Shown here in pieces: positions 36,255-46,620 of a stretch of 64,000 nucleotides of DNA. Numbering within the stretch: the first letter of the stretch is position 1; the number at the start of each line of letters is the position of its first letter. The translations under genes were made by a program, and so were the position numbers. The stretch comes from Siphonodentalium dalli (lineage: Eukaryota > Mollusca > Scaphopoda > Gadilida > Siphonodentaliidae): positions 80,502,705 through 80,566,704 of the forward strand of contig CP136067.1 of the NCBI GenBank assembly GCA_032622095.1, read 5' to 3'. The notes beneath the pieces are model-generated. The model worked only from the letters and a program-made list of their open reading frames with translations, made no database searches and was not told the DNA's origin.

Positions 36255-36804
36255 TCTCATATATATTTTGAAGACCTCTGTCTGTTTGTTTGTATGTTTG
36301 TATGTATGTTTGTCATTTATACAAATCTACGATTCTCGACCGATCGGGACCAAACTTGGTACGTGTGTGTAGTTTGACCAGGCGGTGGACGTTGTCGTAT
36401 TGGCGAGCCCGTGCGGCGCCCGCTTCGCGCATGCGCAGACGAGATCTCGGAAACGGGTGGAGCTATCGACTTGAAATTTGGTATGAGAATGTATCTTGCC
36501 CCGGATACGAATTTTATCGGGTCGCCGAGCCCGTGCGACGCCAGCTTCGCGCATGCGCAGACGAGATCTCGGAAACGGGTGGACCAAAAAAAGCGGGTAA
36601 AATTTAAAAAAGCACAATTAACTCATTGAAAAACAAAATAATTAACTCATTGAAAAACAAAATTAAATTAAAATTGTCATGTTTCTGACTATTGCCGAAA
36701 TTTGCTGCAAATTTATGCAGCACAAGTGTCTCGGAACCTGTTGCAATTGCTTTTTCGAACAAAGCCATGGGACGAATGCCGCCAGTGGCGGGCTAACCTG
36801 CTAG
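36255..36804 (+). mobile_element. Helitron unit 6 of array, with a different 3' end
   Basis: The head and core match units 1-5. After 'aaacgggtggacc' (near 36,580) the sequence changes to unrelated AT-rich DNA. The unit ends with another hairpin, CCGCCAGTGGCGG, nine bases and CTAG. This is an exchange of 3' ends between Helitron subfamilies. Confidence 0.7.
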
Positions 36805-37542
36805 TCTATTATATATTTTGGAAGATCTGTGTGTGTGTGTGTGTGTGTGTCTGTCTGTAATCGATGGACTCAAAAACGGCCGAGCCGATTTCGATGAAAC
36901 TTGGTATGTGTTGGTATTTTCGGCTGGGGAGTGACATGGGCCTATTAATTTACCCGTGCGACGTGACCTTGACCTTGAAATCGGGTAATTTCAAGGTCAA
37001 ACGCCCGAATATCACGGGATTTAGATGAAACTTGGTATGTGGGGTTACTTTCGTATGGGGAGTCTCATAAGCATATTAATTTGCCCGTGCGACGTGACCT
37101 TGAAATCGGGTCATTTCAATGTCAAACGCCCGAATATCGCGGGATTTCGATGAAACTTGGTATGTGGGGGTACTTTCGTATGGGGAGTCTCATAAGCATA
37201 TTCATTTGCCTGTGCGACGTGACCTTGACCTTGTAATAGGGTCAATTCAAGGTCAAATCCCCAATTTTGATGGTATTTCGACGAAATTTTATACATAGGG
37301 TTACTTTTGTCCACTGGGTGTTTTGGACGGGTCAAATCGTGACCCCGACCTGACCTTGACCTTCAAAATGATCAATTCAAGGTCAAATCGGGTGAAACCG
37401 GATGGATTTAGACGGGTACTTTTGTCGGGTACTTTTGTTCGGGCAGTGTTTTGGACGGGTCAAATCGTGACCCCACTTGACCTTGGCCTTCAAAATAGAC
37501 AATTCAAGGTCAAAGCCCGGACGAAGTCGGGTCACCTTCTAG
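36805..37542 (+). mobile_element. Helitron unit 7 of array (738 bp, TGACCTTGACCTT family)
   Basis: It starts TCTATTATATATTTTGGAAG with a (tg)n/(tctg) microsatellite, then core units of about 120-130 bp with 'tttcgatgaaacttggtatg' and 'gacgtgaccttgaccttg'. It ends in hairpin CCCGGACGAAGTCGGG, 'tcacctt' and CTAG|T. It is the same family as the decayed copy at 8,040-8,602. Confidence 0.75.
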
Positions 37543-37979
37543 TATATATATATTTCCACGACGCTCTCACCTCATAGTTCTAAACAGTAAACATGCAACC
37601 ATACTGTGAGATGAGCTGTGATGCTTGGCATATACACTGGATGTTAGTCCCCTGTCGATTCATGAATGTGCACTGAATTTATTTTATGACTTATATAGTT
37701 TATCATGGGAGTTGAAATTACCATGTGACGTGAATCGATATGGAAACACGCAGCTATTTATACAAACTTACAAAGCGTAATGGAACCAGAAAATCGAGGC
37801 CATTTCTCAAAATTCCGAGTTTTATAAAATGAAAGTGTCAATGACACTGTAGCTGAACATGGAAAATGAATAATTTCAAGTGTTTCGGTCAATGAAGTGA
37901 TTAGGAATGCGGAAAGTTGAAATATCTAAGTAATACTGGATTATCAACATGAAGATTTATAATTTTATATATAATATAT
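37543..37979. other. no feature recognised
   Basis: AT-rich spacer between the Helitron array and the next tandem block. No exon or repeat boundary can be supported. Confidence 0.45.
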
Positions 37980-38900
37980 AATCCAAGATGGCCACCGGCG
38001 GCTATATGTTTTCCAATAAATATCCAAAACATTTGATAGCTCCCATCTAGTAGATCAATATCAAGATCAATATGAAGTTTGGTTATGATCGAATGAGGGA
38101 AGTGGACAGTAGGGTGTGCCAAATGATTTAGTCATGCAAAGAGTAAAATCCAAGATGGCTGCCGGCAGCCATGTTTTATGACAGAATGACCCCGAAATGA
38201 CTCGTTCCCATCTACTAATTGTCAATATTAACACCCATGCAAATTTCACGATGATCCGACCAAATGTACAACCTATAGTCCGTGCCAAAGGATTTAGTCA
38301 TGGAAAGATTAAAATTCAAGATGGCTGCCGACGGCCATGTTTTATGGCCGAATGACCCCAAAAATGAATCGTTCCCATCTACATGTCAATATTAACATCC
38401 ACGACAAATTTCATGATGATCAGTGACAGCCATGACAAATTTCACAATAATCCGACCAAAGGTACGACTTGATGCCCGTGCCAAATTAGGATTTAACCAT
38501 GCAAAGAGTCAAATCCAAGATGATCAGACGAATACTCCGGCCTGTAGCCCGTGCTAATGAATTGAATTTTGAAATCCAAGATGGCTGCATTATCCAACAT
38601 TATTCGTTCTCATCTACATATAAATGCCAACAGCCAGAATTCATAATGATCCGAACAAAGGTACGACTTGCAGCCCGTGCCAAAGGATTTAGTCATGCAA
38701 AGAGTAAAATCCAAGATTGCTGCCGGCAGCCATGTTTTATGATCGAATGACCCCAAAATGACTCGTTCCCATCTACATGTCAATGTAAACAGCTATGACA
38801 AATTTCATAATGATCCTAACAAATGTACGACCTGTACATAGCCCATGCTAAAGTAAATTGATGACGGACGCACACACGGACGACGGATACCAAGCCATGG
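37980..38900 (+). repeat. tandem repeat, about 165-180-bp 'atccaagatggctgc' units
   Basis: Five or so diverged units carry 'aaatccaagatggctgccgg', 'ccatgttttatg', 'cgttcccatctac', 'aatttcatgatgatccgac' and 'cccgtgccaaaggatttagt'. The block ends with 'gacggacgcacacacgg', then 'accaagccatggcaatagct'. A related block lies at 45,840-46,500. Not coding. Confidence 0.75.
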
Positions 38901-39029
38901 CAATAGCTCAAACTTTACAAAGAAAAGTAAAACTAATACGAGTTATCCCTCTGTTAAAATATTATTCTAATTATAAGCGGTCAGTTGAACAGTATCCTGG
39001 TCCAGAACACACGGAACACTCAGACTCGG

Positions 39030-39780
39030 ATTCATTGTCATTTTTTTTACATTTGAAAATTCGCAGCATTAGACATAAACTTGAGAAAATAACTCAGCGA
39101 CATTATCTGTTTCACTGAAACACACATTGACTCAATGTCCCCAACGGATGGAATGAGATTGAATGGGTATCAGGACCCAATTAGATACGACAGATCTAGT
39201 CATGGCGGGAGTATCGCAGTGTATTTTTCAGATCATAGCATCTGCCAGTTTCAAATCTGAATGGTATATTTGCCAACCATCTATATACATATAGTATCAC
39301 AACTTATGGGAAGCATATACCGGTATAACATATGTATATTGCTATCTCTCATCGTATACCACCATATATCATTGTTATTACTTAACTTTGTCTCATGTAA
39401 TCCGTCCATTTTGTCTTGTTATTCTGTATCCATGTACATTTGACCATATATGGTGTACCGTACAAATAAACACGATTGATTGATTGATTGCTATCGAGCG
39501 GAAACATTATTGGAATTTGATACGGTTTGCCTTGAAGTCCAAGATCTCCTGTTACCTGCTGTGTTTGTCCTATCGTTCTGAACAATTTTGTGACAGGGTC
39601 TACTGGGAACTTCTCGACACTGCTGTAGACACCGCTTTATATACAATTCCATGCACCTATACTTCTTATAGGTGACTTCAATTCAAATGATATAGACAAG
39701 TTCATTAACTACCGGTACATATCAGCCACAAAACGCAATGCTCACGTGGATATCAACTGGAAGAGGCGTCCCATTACTTT
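39030..39780 (+). pseudogene. broken non-LTR retrotransposon endonuclease
   Basis: Frame-shifted pieces in order resemble an AP-type endonuclease of LINE elements. 'LKIRSIRHKLEKI' lies near 39,050-39,095, then 'FTETHIDSM' (the SETH-like motif) near 39,112. 'GYQDPIRYDRSSHGGSIAVYF' spans 39,166-39,228, and 'GDFNSND' (the GDFN motif) lies near 39,672. These match the order of the usual EN motifs. Stops, shifts and an inserted AT-rich segment (39,260-39,490) break it. It should be inactive. The assignment rests on motifs only. Confidence 0.65.
39260..39490 (+). mobile_element. insertion with (gatt)n tail inside the endonuclease remnant
   Basis: The endonuclease-like translation stops near 39,255 and resumes after 39,490. 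The intervening DNA ends in 'acaaataaacacgattgatt' and more gatt units, which resembles the 3' tail of a SINE or LINE. Its 5' limit is approximate. Confidence 0.45.
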
Positions 39781-40746
39781 TACACTGTCCGAAATACAAT
39801 ATATATATATATATATATATTATTATAACATTAGATCTACAATGGCCGACCGCCGTAGACGTGTAAACATTACCGTAATTTCAGAACATTCTCTTTGGAG
39901 ATTACAGTCTAGGCGATGATAGTATCGAAAGAGTTCAACCATGCATTTCACAATCTGACCCCGAGTTGATACACATCTTCCAGTGTCCCGACCAAACACC
40001 ACAGCTTACCCTGTACAAACATATTCCCACCACTCATGTTGCATGCATAAATTACTCAACCCTATAGCTCCCACATGAAATTATAAGGAACACCAACCGT
40101 GGCGCCATCTGCAAACGTAATTATCTAACACTTAAACGAAATATGCGATATCATACGGAGGGAGGTTCTTTATAACTAAGTTGCATAACTTGTGCTTCAA
40201 TCCCCAGCGGTTGCTCCCCATCGTTCATTGCCTCCACATCATCATATAATTGCCATTACTTTATATATTTGGAGACACAATAAATATGTTACAAACATGT
40301 TGAGCAATAAAAAACAGAAATTATATAATAATAGCTTCACCAATCACCAGTGATTTTGCCAAATGTAAGGGCAATTATTTAAACGGACATGGCTCGTTCG
40401 AACCCCAAAATTATGTATAGTTAATTTGTTGACAGGTATTTCAAAAGACACCTACGCGGAACACTTCCGAACAAATTCGACGATATATATCACTGAAAAT
40501 ACGTTTTGTTTCTTATATTTTTTCGATAAATTTGAGATCGCTTCGATTGGGCCGGTTCGAATGTTATAATCAGAGGGCGCGTATAAATGCACATATAGAC
40601 CATGGAACGTAAATGTAGAGATGTCTTCGCTCTGAATCGTTTATGATACCAAATAATTTTGATGATTAAAACAAAGAGAAATCAGTGCGTGAAGTTTTTA
40701 AATAGTTTCATGTTAACACAAAGCAACAAGCGAGACCACCAAGTCG
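39781..40746. other. unassigned, possibly more retrotransposon remnant
   Basis: An (at)n run lies at about 39,799-39,822. A frame near 39,958-40,065 (DPELIHIFQC...) is interrupted by a stop; I do not recognise it. I see nothing firm. Confidence 0.35.
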
Positions 40747-40936
40747 CAGCCATATTGAATTCATCCGCGGTTTAAGTGCTACAGGTCAAAGTTCTGGAGG
40801 TCCATTCCATATAATATGGAATTCGTGAATATTCAAAAGCTCCATATATGGAATTCATGAATATTCAAAACTCCATATATGGAATAAACCTCCAGAACTT
40901 TGACCTGTATCACTTATTGGATGGATTCAATATGGC
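40747..40936. mobile_element. 190-bp inverted-repeat element (foldback MITE)
   Basis: 'gccatattgaattcatcc' and 'acaggtcaaagttctggagg' on the left pair with 'cctccagaactttgacctgt' and 'ggatggattcaatatggc' on the right. The loop holds two direct copies of 'tccatatatggaattcatga'. No coding capacity. Confidence 0.75.
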
Positions 40937-41399
40937 CGTGACTTAGTGACAGGACTTATATAGTTTTTTTTCCAGACAGTCGCACGTTTTTTTCCGTATC
41001 CGATTCCATAATTGCAATGAATACAAATTGTTTAAATAGTGTTGGGGTCCCGAACATTGTGTTCGAAGTGGTATTTTTATGACTTCAGTGCGACTGCTAG
41101 AAAGGTATATAGTTCATGTATGTGTCGATCTATTCCGATACCGGGAACAATTCAAAAGCAAATATTATAAGGTATATTTTGGAGCACAAACTGCCATGTA
41201 CATTCTATTAGATTAGATTATTTATTGGTAATTATTATTTATTGGCAAAGATGACATATGCATATGATTTAAATGAGAAATATAAACAGGGATGTAATTG
41301 TGGTATACAACTTGAATATATTTTAAAAGTAAAAAAACAAATCTTTAAATAATATTTTTTTAAATTGAGCAAGGAGTTCAATCTAATTTTTATTTTCAT

Positions 41400-41900
41400 A
41401 AAAGGGCCATAACGCAATTCGTGAATTCGCACATAGCCACCACATGGGCAGATGGCGGGACAAAAAAAAACATTCCTTTGGGGTGGGGGATAACTCAAGA
41501 ACAGAAACAACAGCAAATGACGTCATCGATCACTCTTTTGAAAGCATTGTGGCGAACCTCTATATATACCAAATTTCATTCAGATCCGTTTCAGATATTT
41601 TCATAGCTGATATATTCAGGCGGATTGGGCAAATTAAACGGCAAAGATTTCAAGATAAACAAAGAAGGATAACTCTAGATTGGATAATGCGAACAAAATA
41701 ATGTTGAATGAAAGCAGTCACAATGGCGACTTCATACCAAATTTCATTCAGATCCAATTAGACATATGCCCGGATGGACAGAAAACCACTATTTCCAAAT
41801 CAACAAAGAAGTATAACTCTAGAGCGGAAACATGAACAATGTCATTGAGTTGTCTTTTGAAAGTACTCGCAATGCCGAACTGCTGAGATGTATGCCCATA
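41400..41900 (+). repeat. tandem block with 'ccaaatttcattcagatcc' units
   Basis: Diverged units of about 150 bp carry 'gataactctag', 'caaatttcattcagatcc' and 'gcggattgggcaaa/cggatggacagaaa'. It is the same broad type as blocks at 53,940-54,362, 59,647-59,770 and 62,800-63,050. Frames across it (61-93 residues) are not genes. Confidence 0.55.
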
Positions 41901-42032
41901 TGCATTTGGATGGACACACAATTGTTATTTACCGGATTTTGTCCTCTTAAAAGTTGGGTTGGTCATTTGAAATAAAAATAAAACTATAATTGCATGTTGA
42001 AACATCAAAATGGTTTTCAATCGATTTATAGC

Positions 42033-42432
42033 TTAACCCTTTACCCAACTAAACGGCCCTGTGCCAATGCATTCTCTTATATATGCGAGTCGACCATAGG
42101 TCGCCTCGCATATATAAGAGAATGCATTGGCTTAACACATTAAAAATTATAAAATTGTTAAAGAATGTAAGAAAAAATGGTAAAAAGTGTTAAAAAAAGA
42201 TTTTTTTTAGGCCAATGCATTCTCTTATATATGCGAGGCGACCTATGGTCGACTCGCATATATAAGAGAATGCATTGGCACAGGGCATAACTGTAACTAT
42301 CACAATGTGGTCAAGGAGCCGGTTCCAATGATATCCATATTTGTATGGTTCTATTGAGACAGACCGAAGATATTTTAGGCTGTTGAAGCTTTATTTGGCC
42401 GGTTTTGGCCGGTTTGTTGGGTAAAGGGTTAA
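42033..42432. mobile_element. piggyBac-like MITE with TTAA target duplications
   Basis: TTAA occurs at 42,033-42,036 and 42,429-42,432. Between them the ends are CCCTTTACCCAAC and its exact reverse complement, followed by a similar 'aaacgg'/'ccggttt'. TTAA duplication with CCC-starting ends is the mark of piggyBac elements. The 392-bp element encodes nothing, so it would need a transposase in trans. It carries the double palindrome at 42,056-42,286. Confidence 0.8.
42056..42286. repeat. palindrome made of two inverted palindromes
   Basis: Two 69-bp near-palindromes (42,063-42,131 and 42,211-42,279), each 'gccaatgcattctcttatat' folding back on itself, are inverted relative to each other around an AT-rich loop of about 79 bp. 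The outer tips 'gccctgtgcc' and 'ggcacagggc' also pair. The whole stretch can fold as one long hairpin or as two side-by-side cruciforms. Confidence 0.85.
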
Positions 42433-42439
42433 AACAAGG

Positions 42440-42920
42440 CTTTGGTTGTTGGGTGTTGTAACGTGTTCTTCCTCGTTGGTATGGCTTGCATTCATTATAC
42501 TGACTATTATAAGCTGGGATCGAGTAGATTGATCCACCCAATGTGTCCAGGAATTTTGCCGAATCGGTGACTTCCTCACCATGTACGGATCTTTAACGTG
42601 TGAACATTTTTGCACACGAGACAGCCTTTACCGTCGGCTCTCGATCTGACGGTGTGCATAGAGTAGTGTCATCCATGACCATGAAATTCCGAGAGTAACA
42701 GAGGTACCAAATTTAGGATGTATCTTTCAAATTTGTCTGGATTCTTTTTGCTTATGGAATCGTTCTCAGAGCACTGATCATGACACCGATGGTTGATTTG
42801 TGATGCCTATGCAGATGGCGACACAAAGTCCGACTGATACCGTGTCAGATTCGAGCCCTCTACTGCATTGAAAGTGTAGCTCAGAGGTCGGCACCCTAAC
42901 CAACTGAGCTATATCCGCTC
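42440..42920 (-). mobile_element. tRNA-derived SINE, minus strand
   Basis: Read on the minus strand it starts 'gagcggatatagctcagttg' with a perfect A box (TAGCTCAGTTGG). About 50 bp later 'gggctcgaatctga' is a good B box. The body contains 'cacacgttaaagatcc', a phrase I associate with marine invertebrate SINEs. The lower limit near the adjacent TTAA element is approximate. The head keeps Pol III promoter boxes but the acceptor stem is not tRNA-like. Confidence 0.7.
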
Positions 42921-43158
42921 ATCCTTGGTTGTAACATGCAGGTATGCATCAGCAAATAATGGTTTAAACAAGATAGTCAATAACTGTGAAGTCGCTCAGG
43001 GTCATCACCTTGAAATTTCTAATTGCAGACCAGTCCTACATGTAAGTTCACAAAATTCCTTTTACAAATCCCTCTTAGGTTGGAATTTTACAACTGCTAC
43101 TTCAAGCTCTCCTACTTTTGGAAATTTCCAACCAGTCATCACCCATAAAGTTAAAATT

Positions 43159-43300
43159 TGTGGCAACCTGTCCAATAATGTAAATGTTGGATGTTCGATT
43201 GGTGGAACTGCAGTTAATCACCTATGCTACGTGGACGATATGTGTCTGACTGCACCCTTAATCTCGGGGCTAAGGGACCCTGCTGTCAATATTGAATCCA
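43159..43300 (+). pseudogene. non-LTR reverse transcriptase fragment (YxDD region)
   Basis: Within a 150-codon frame (42,925-43,377) the stretch GCSIGGTAVNHLCYVDDMCL, then TAPLISGLRD, matches the palm motif C region of LINE reverse transcriptases, where 'NH..YADD' and 'L.P....L..L' are typical. Here the catalytic box is YVDD. Upstream 'EVAQGHHLE' may be a decayed GVRQGG motif, but the spacing is too long. The fragment is far too short for activity. It may belong with the endonuclease remnant near 39 kb. Confidence 0.65.
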
Positions 43301-44734
43301 AGGCTATAAAACTAGACTTGCTGTATAATACAATAAAAAAAATTGCTATGTCATTTATTCCATTTATGCAGATGTAACGCAAATGTGTGTTTGTGCATGA
43401 CAGTGTATTATCGTTTTGTATGATCAGACGCAAGAGTGTGTACAACTTTAGGGAATGAGTGAGCAAATTGCTGAATAGTATATATCAGTCTGATAAATAT
43501 CCAAATTCCATCTCATTACTTTCATCTATGTCTGAAGACACCGGGATTCAATCTGATTTCAGAGATGAAGGGGGGGATTCCCTTTTTTTGTGAAATAATT
43601 AGTATTCATAAGGCAGTGTTTATCATTGCGATACACACATAGATCTACACGTGCGCCTGAGGTCATGTAAACATTTAAGAGTAGTCACTCATTCTCTAAC
43701 CAATTTCCGTGCAATAAAATGCTCTCAAGGTTAATTGGTTCACTGTACATGCAGAATACAAGTTTCACAATTCAGATGCTATATAATAAAGAACAACGTA
43801 ATGAAAATATAGCGATAAGCACACTATAATAAATCTTATTGAGATGTACCTCGGTCATGTTGCATCATCTCCTTATTTACAATACGCGCTTGGAATTTAC
43901 TACTCAGTTGTAATGATCCTTATTTGGCACGTGACGTAATATCCATAGGTTAGGAGAAAATACTATTTTCTTGAATATCTTGGCAAATACAATTCTATTA
44001 TGTATACTTGTTCTGTCTGAACATTTCCCAATCATGAATAAACGTAAGTTAGTTGTGATTTTGAACATAATGACGTTTGGTCAGTTAAGATACGTGATGC
44101 TAACGTGTAGTTCATACAATAACTTCATGAGATTGCAGTCAAATGCCGCAGGTGTGGCTTGTATGAATGAGTGAAAATTAATTGAATTTGCAGGAAGCTA
44201 TTCATTGGTCAAGCAAGGAATTGCTCGCTGCGTGTTGGCTAGATTTCTCTCGTTTGGAATAATTTTAACCATGAGAGTCCTCAGATCGTAAGTTGATTGA
44301 AATGAAACACGGTCTGATTTTTGTTAGACTGAGTATATATCAGTCTGATGCAGTTATTGTCCACTACTTCAGAATGTGAAAAGATATATATAAACATTAT
44401 ATTTAATTTTTTTCTAGAAAACAAGCACTTGCACTGTTATAAATGCTCTAGCTTTTCAACGAGGCCATTATGATGATAGTGATTAATTTCTGGAAGATCT
44501 AAATTTTGATATATTTGCGATGACTATATATCCATATTGAAATAAGCCATTTATATGCCACTTCAACCCTTTATTTACCAAATGGATTCTCCCATTAGTT
44601 ATAAAAGTATATATTGGAATGGTCTATTATTCATCTGTAGCCAGAGGAGTGTTCAGAAGAAAAAAACAAGTGCATCACAGAGGATCCTCACAAAGGTGGC
44701 TTTCCACTGAGGTTAATTATGCCCCCGATCTCCG
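43301..44734. other. no gene recognised
   Basis: It contains the short dispersed repeat at about 44,575-44,640 shared with 11,229-11,291. Two phrases 'tatatatcagtctgat' (43,479 and 44,335) are direct copies. No exon can be supported. Confidence 0.45.
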
Positions 44735-45640
44735 ATGGAGATTTGGGGGTATATAGTGGAGCCCTCCGTCCGTCCGTCCTTCCTTCCGTCCTTCCGTCCG
44801 TACGAACGTTTCAACTCATAACTTTGGTTTCGCTAACTCAATTCAGTTGATCTTTGGTATGCTAATAGACCAGCCGGGGGGACAAGATTTCCCCATAACT
44901 GCGGTTTCGTCCGCCCATTTTTTCCAGAGTTACGCCCCTTTTTGGACTTAGAAAATTGTCGACCCATACGAACGTTTCAACTCATAACTTTGGTTTCGCT
45001 AACTCAATTCAGTTGATCTTTGGTATGCTAATAGACCAGCCGGGGGACAAGATTTCCCCTTAACTGCGGTTTCGTCCGCCCATTTTTTCCAGAGTTACGC
45101 CCCTTTTTGGACTTAGAAAATTGTCCGTACGAACGTTTCAACTCATAACTTTGGTTTCGCTAACTCAATTCAGTTGATCTTTGGTATGCTAATAGACGAG
45201 CCGGGGGGACAAGATTTCCCCATAACTGCGGTTTCGTCCGCCCATTTTTCCAGAGTTACGCCCCTTTTTGGACTTAGAAAATTCAGTTTTCTGTGGCATA
45301 CGAACGTTTCAACTCATAACTTTGGTTTCGCTAATTCAATTCAGTTGATATTTGGTATGCCGATAGACCAGCCGGGGGGACAAGATTTCCCCATAGCCGT
45401 GGTTTCGTCCGCCCATTTTTTCCAGAGTTACGCCCCTTTTTGGACTTAGAAAATTCAGGTTTTCTGCTACTTTTTTGGGTTTCCAGATGATAACTTGATT
45501 TTGGATCGTTTACTCATGAATAACATAACTTTACAAAGTGCCATTTAATAAGCATTTGCACAAAAATAAGAAAAATCCTCTCTGATTGTACAGTCGGGGG
45601 CGTTACCTCCGCCCAGCGGTGCACTTGTTAATTTATTTTC
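44735..45640 (+). repeat. tandem repeat, four units of about 170-185 bp ('atctttggtatgctaatag')
   Basis: The head 'gatctccgatggagatttgg' is followed by a tccgtcc microsatellite. Four close units then carry 'aacgtttcaactcataactt', 'tcaattcagttgatctttgg', 'cagccggggggacaagattt' and 'agagttacgccccttttt'. The tail is 'gtcgggggcgttacctccgc'. Units differ at few positions, so expansion was recent. This repeat type is common in bivalves. Confidence 0.8.
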
Positions 45641-45839
45641 TGACGTGGCTGAATTGAAAGATGTCTTAATCTGGCCTGTGATGACTGATGTATTAATTCA
45701 TCCCATCGTTATATACAAAAGATCTTTCACATCCCATCTAAGACAGCGATACAGGGATGGGTGTATTTTAAACTCTAAAGACCAAAACTTCGGAAAATGA
45801 AAGTGGACTGTAGCTCAACTTAAGGATATTTAAGCATGA

Positions 45840-46620
45840 AAGAATAAAATCCAAGATGGCTGTCATGTTTTTCATCGTAAATCGTTCAAATTAACTCCTA
45901 TCTAGAGGTGATCCTAAACATGCCTGTAAATTTTCAAGATCATTACTCCAATAATTGTGGGCTGCAGGGTGTACAGATTGATTAAAATGGGAAATCCAAG
46001 ATGGCTGCTGGTGGACATGTTTTTATACGAAATTTGTAAAAATTTATTATTCCCATCTGGAGGTCACCCTGAATATCCATATAATGTTTGGTATGATCGG
46101 ATGAGTGATGTGGGGTGTTGGGTGTGCCAAATGATTTAGTGATACAAAGAGTAAAATCTAAGATGGCTGCAGTGACAATGTTTTATATCGAAAATCGCTC
46201 AAATTCAATAGCACCCATCTGGAGGTTATTCTAAACATGCCTACAGGGTGTGCCGATGAATTTAAATGTGATATCAAAGATGGTTGCTGGTGGCCATGTT
46301 TTTTTTTTAATTTCGAAAAATTTAATATGTCCCATCTAGTCATCACCCCGAAGATCCATGAGAAATTTGTTGACGATTGGATGAGGGATATGGTGTGTAG
46401 GTTGTGCTGAAGGAAATTGTTGATGGACACAGACGAGTGGTGCCAACCCATGGTAATAGCTCAAACTTGACTTTGTCAAGTTGAGCTAAAAATGACTGCA
46501 AAACTCTGCATAATGTGGGAATCAATCTCTGACAAAGTTGTGTCCATACACGGACAGACAAATTAACAAGCTGAATCTAGTATACCCCGACAAGGTTGTG
46601 GGGAATGAGGGATGGTATAA
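45840..46620 (+). repeat. tandem repeat, 'aaatccaagatggctg' units (second block)
   Basis: Diverged units carry 'aaatccaagatggctg', 'catgtttttatac', 'tcccatctggaggtca' and 'ggtgtgccaaatgatttagt'. A tail follows with 'ccatggtaatagctcaaact' and 'tagtataccccgacaaggtt'. It is related to 37,980-38,900. A detached fragment recurs at about 46,965-47,025 ('gatgaatttaaatgtgatat'). Confidence 0.7.

Larger units (their letters stand above)
33106..37542 (+). mobile_element. head-to-tail array of seven Helitron-like units
   Basis: The array begins A|TCTCATATATATTTTGAAG and ends CTAG|T at 37,539-37,543. Inside, six internal junctions read CTAG directly followed by the next unit's T: ends at 33,315, 33,891, 34,788, 35,742, 36,254 and 36,804. 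Units are 210-954 bp. They share a TCTG/TTTG microsatellite head, 'tctacgattctcgaccgatc', and a 122-bp core. Most end in the hairpin GCCCGGACAACGTCGGGC, seven bases, then CTAG. The flanking A and T fit one insertion of a whole concatemer. Long frames are repeats of the core. Confidence 0.8.

Noticed and set aside
33331-36629. Many 70-158-codon frames repeating RDLGNGWSYRLEIWYV and REAGVARARRPDKIRIRGK
   Set aside because: They are open on both strands only because the 122-bp Helitron core lacks stops. They cross unit borders and the inverted block, so they do not represent proteins.
42840-42920. tRNA gene on the minus strand
   Set aside because: The A and B boxes are good, but the acceptor stem does not pair and a SINE body follows. 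It is a SINE head.
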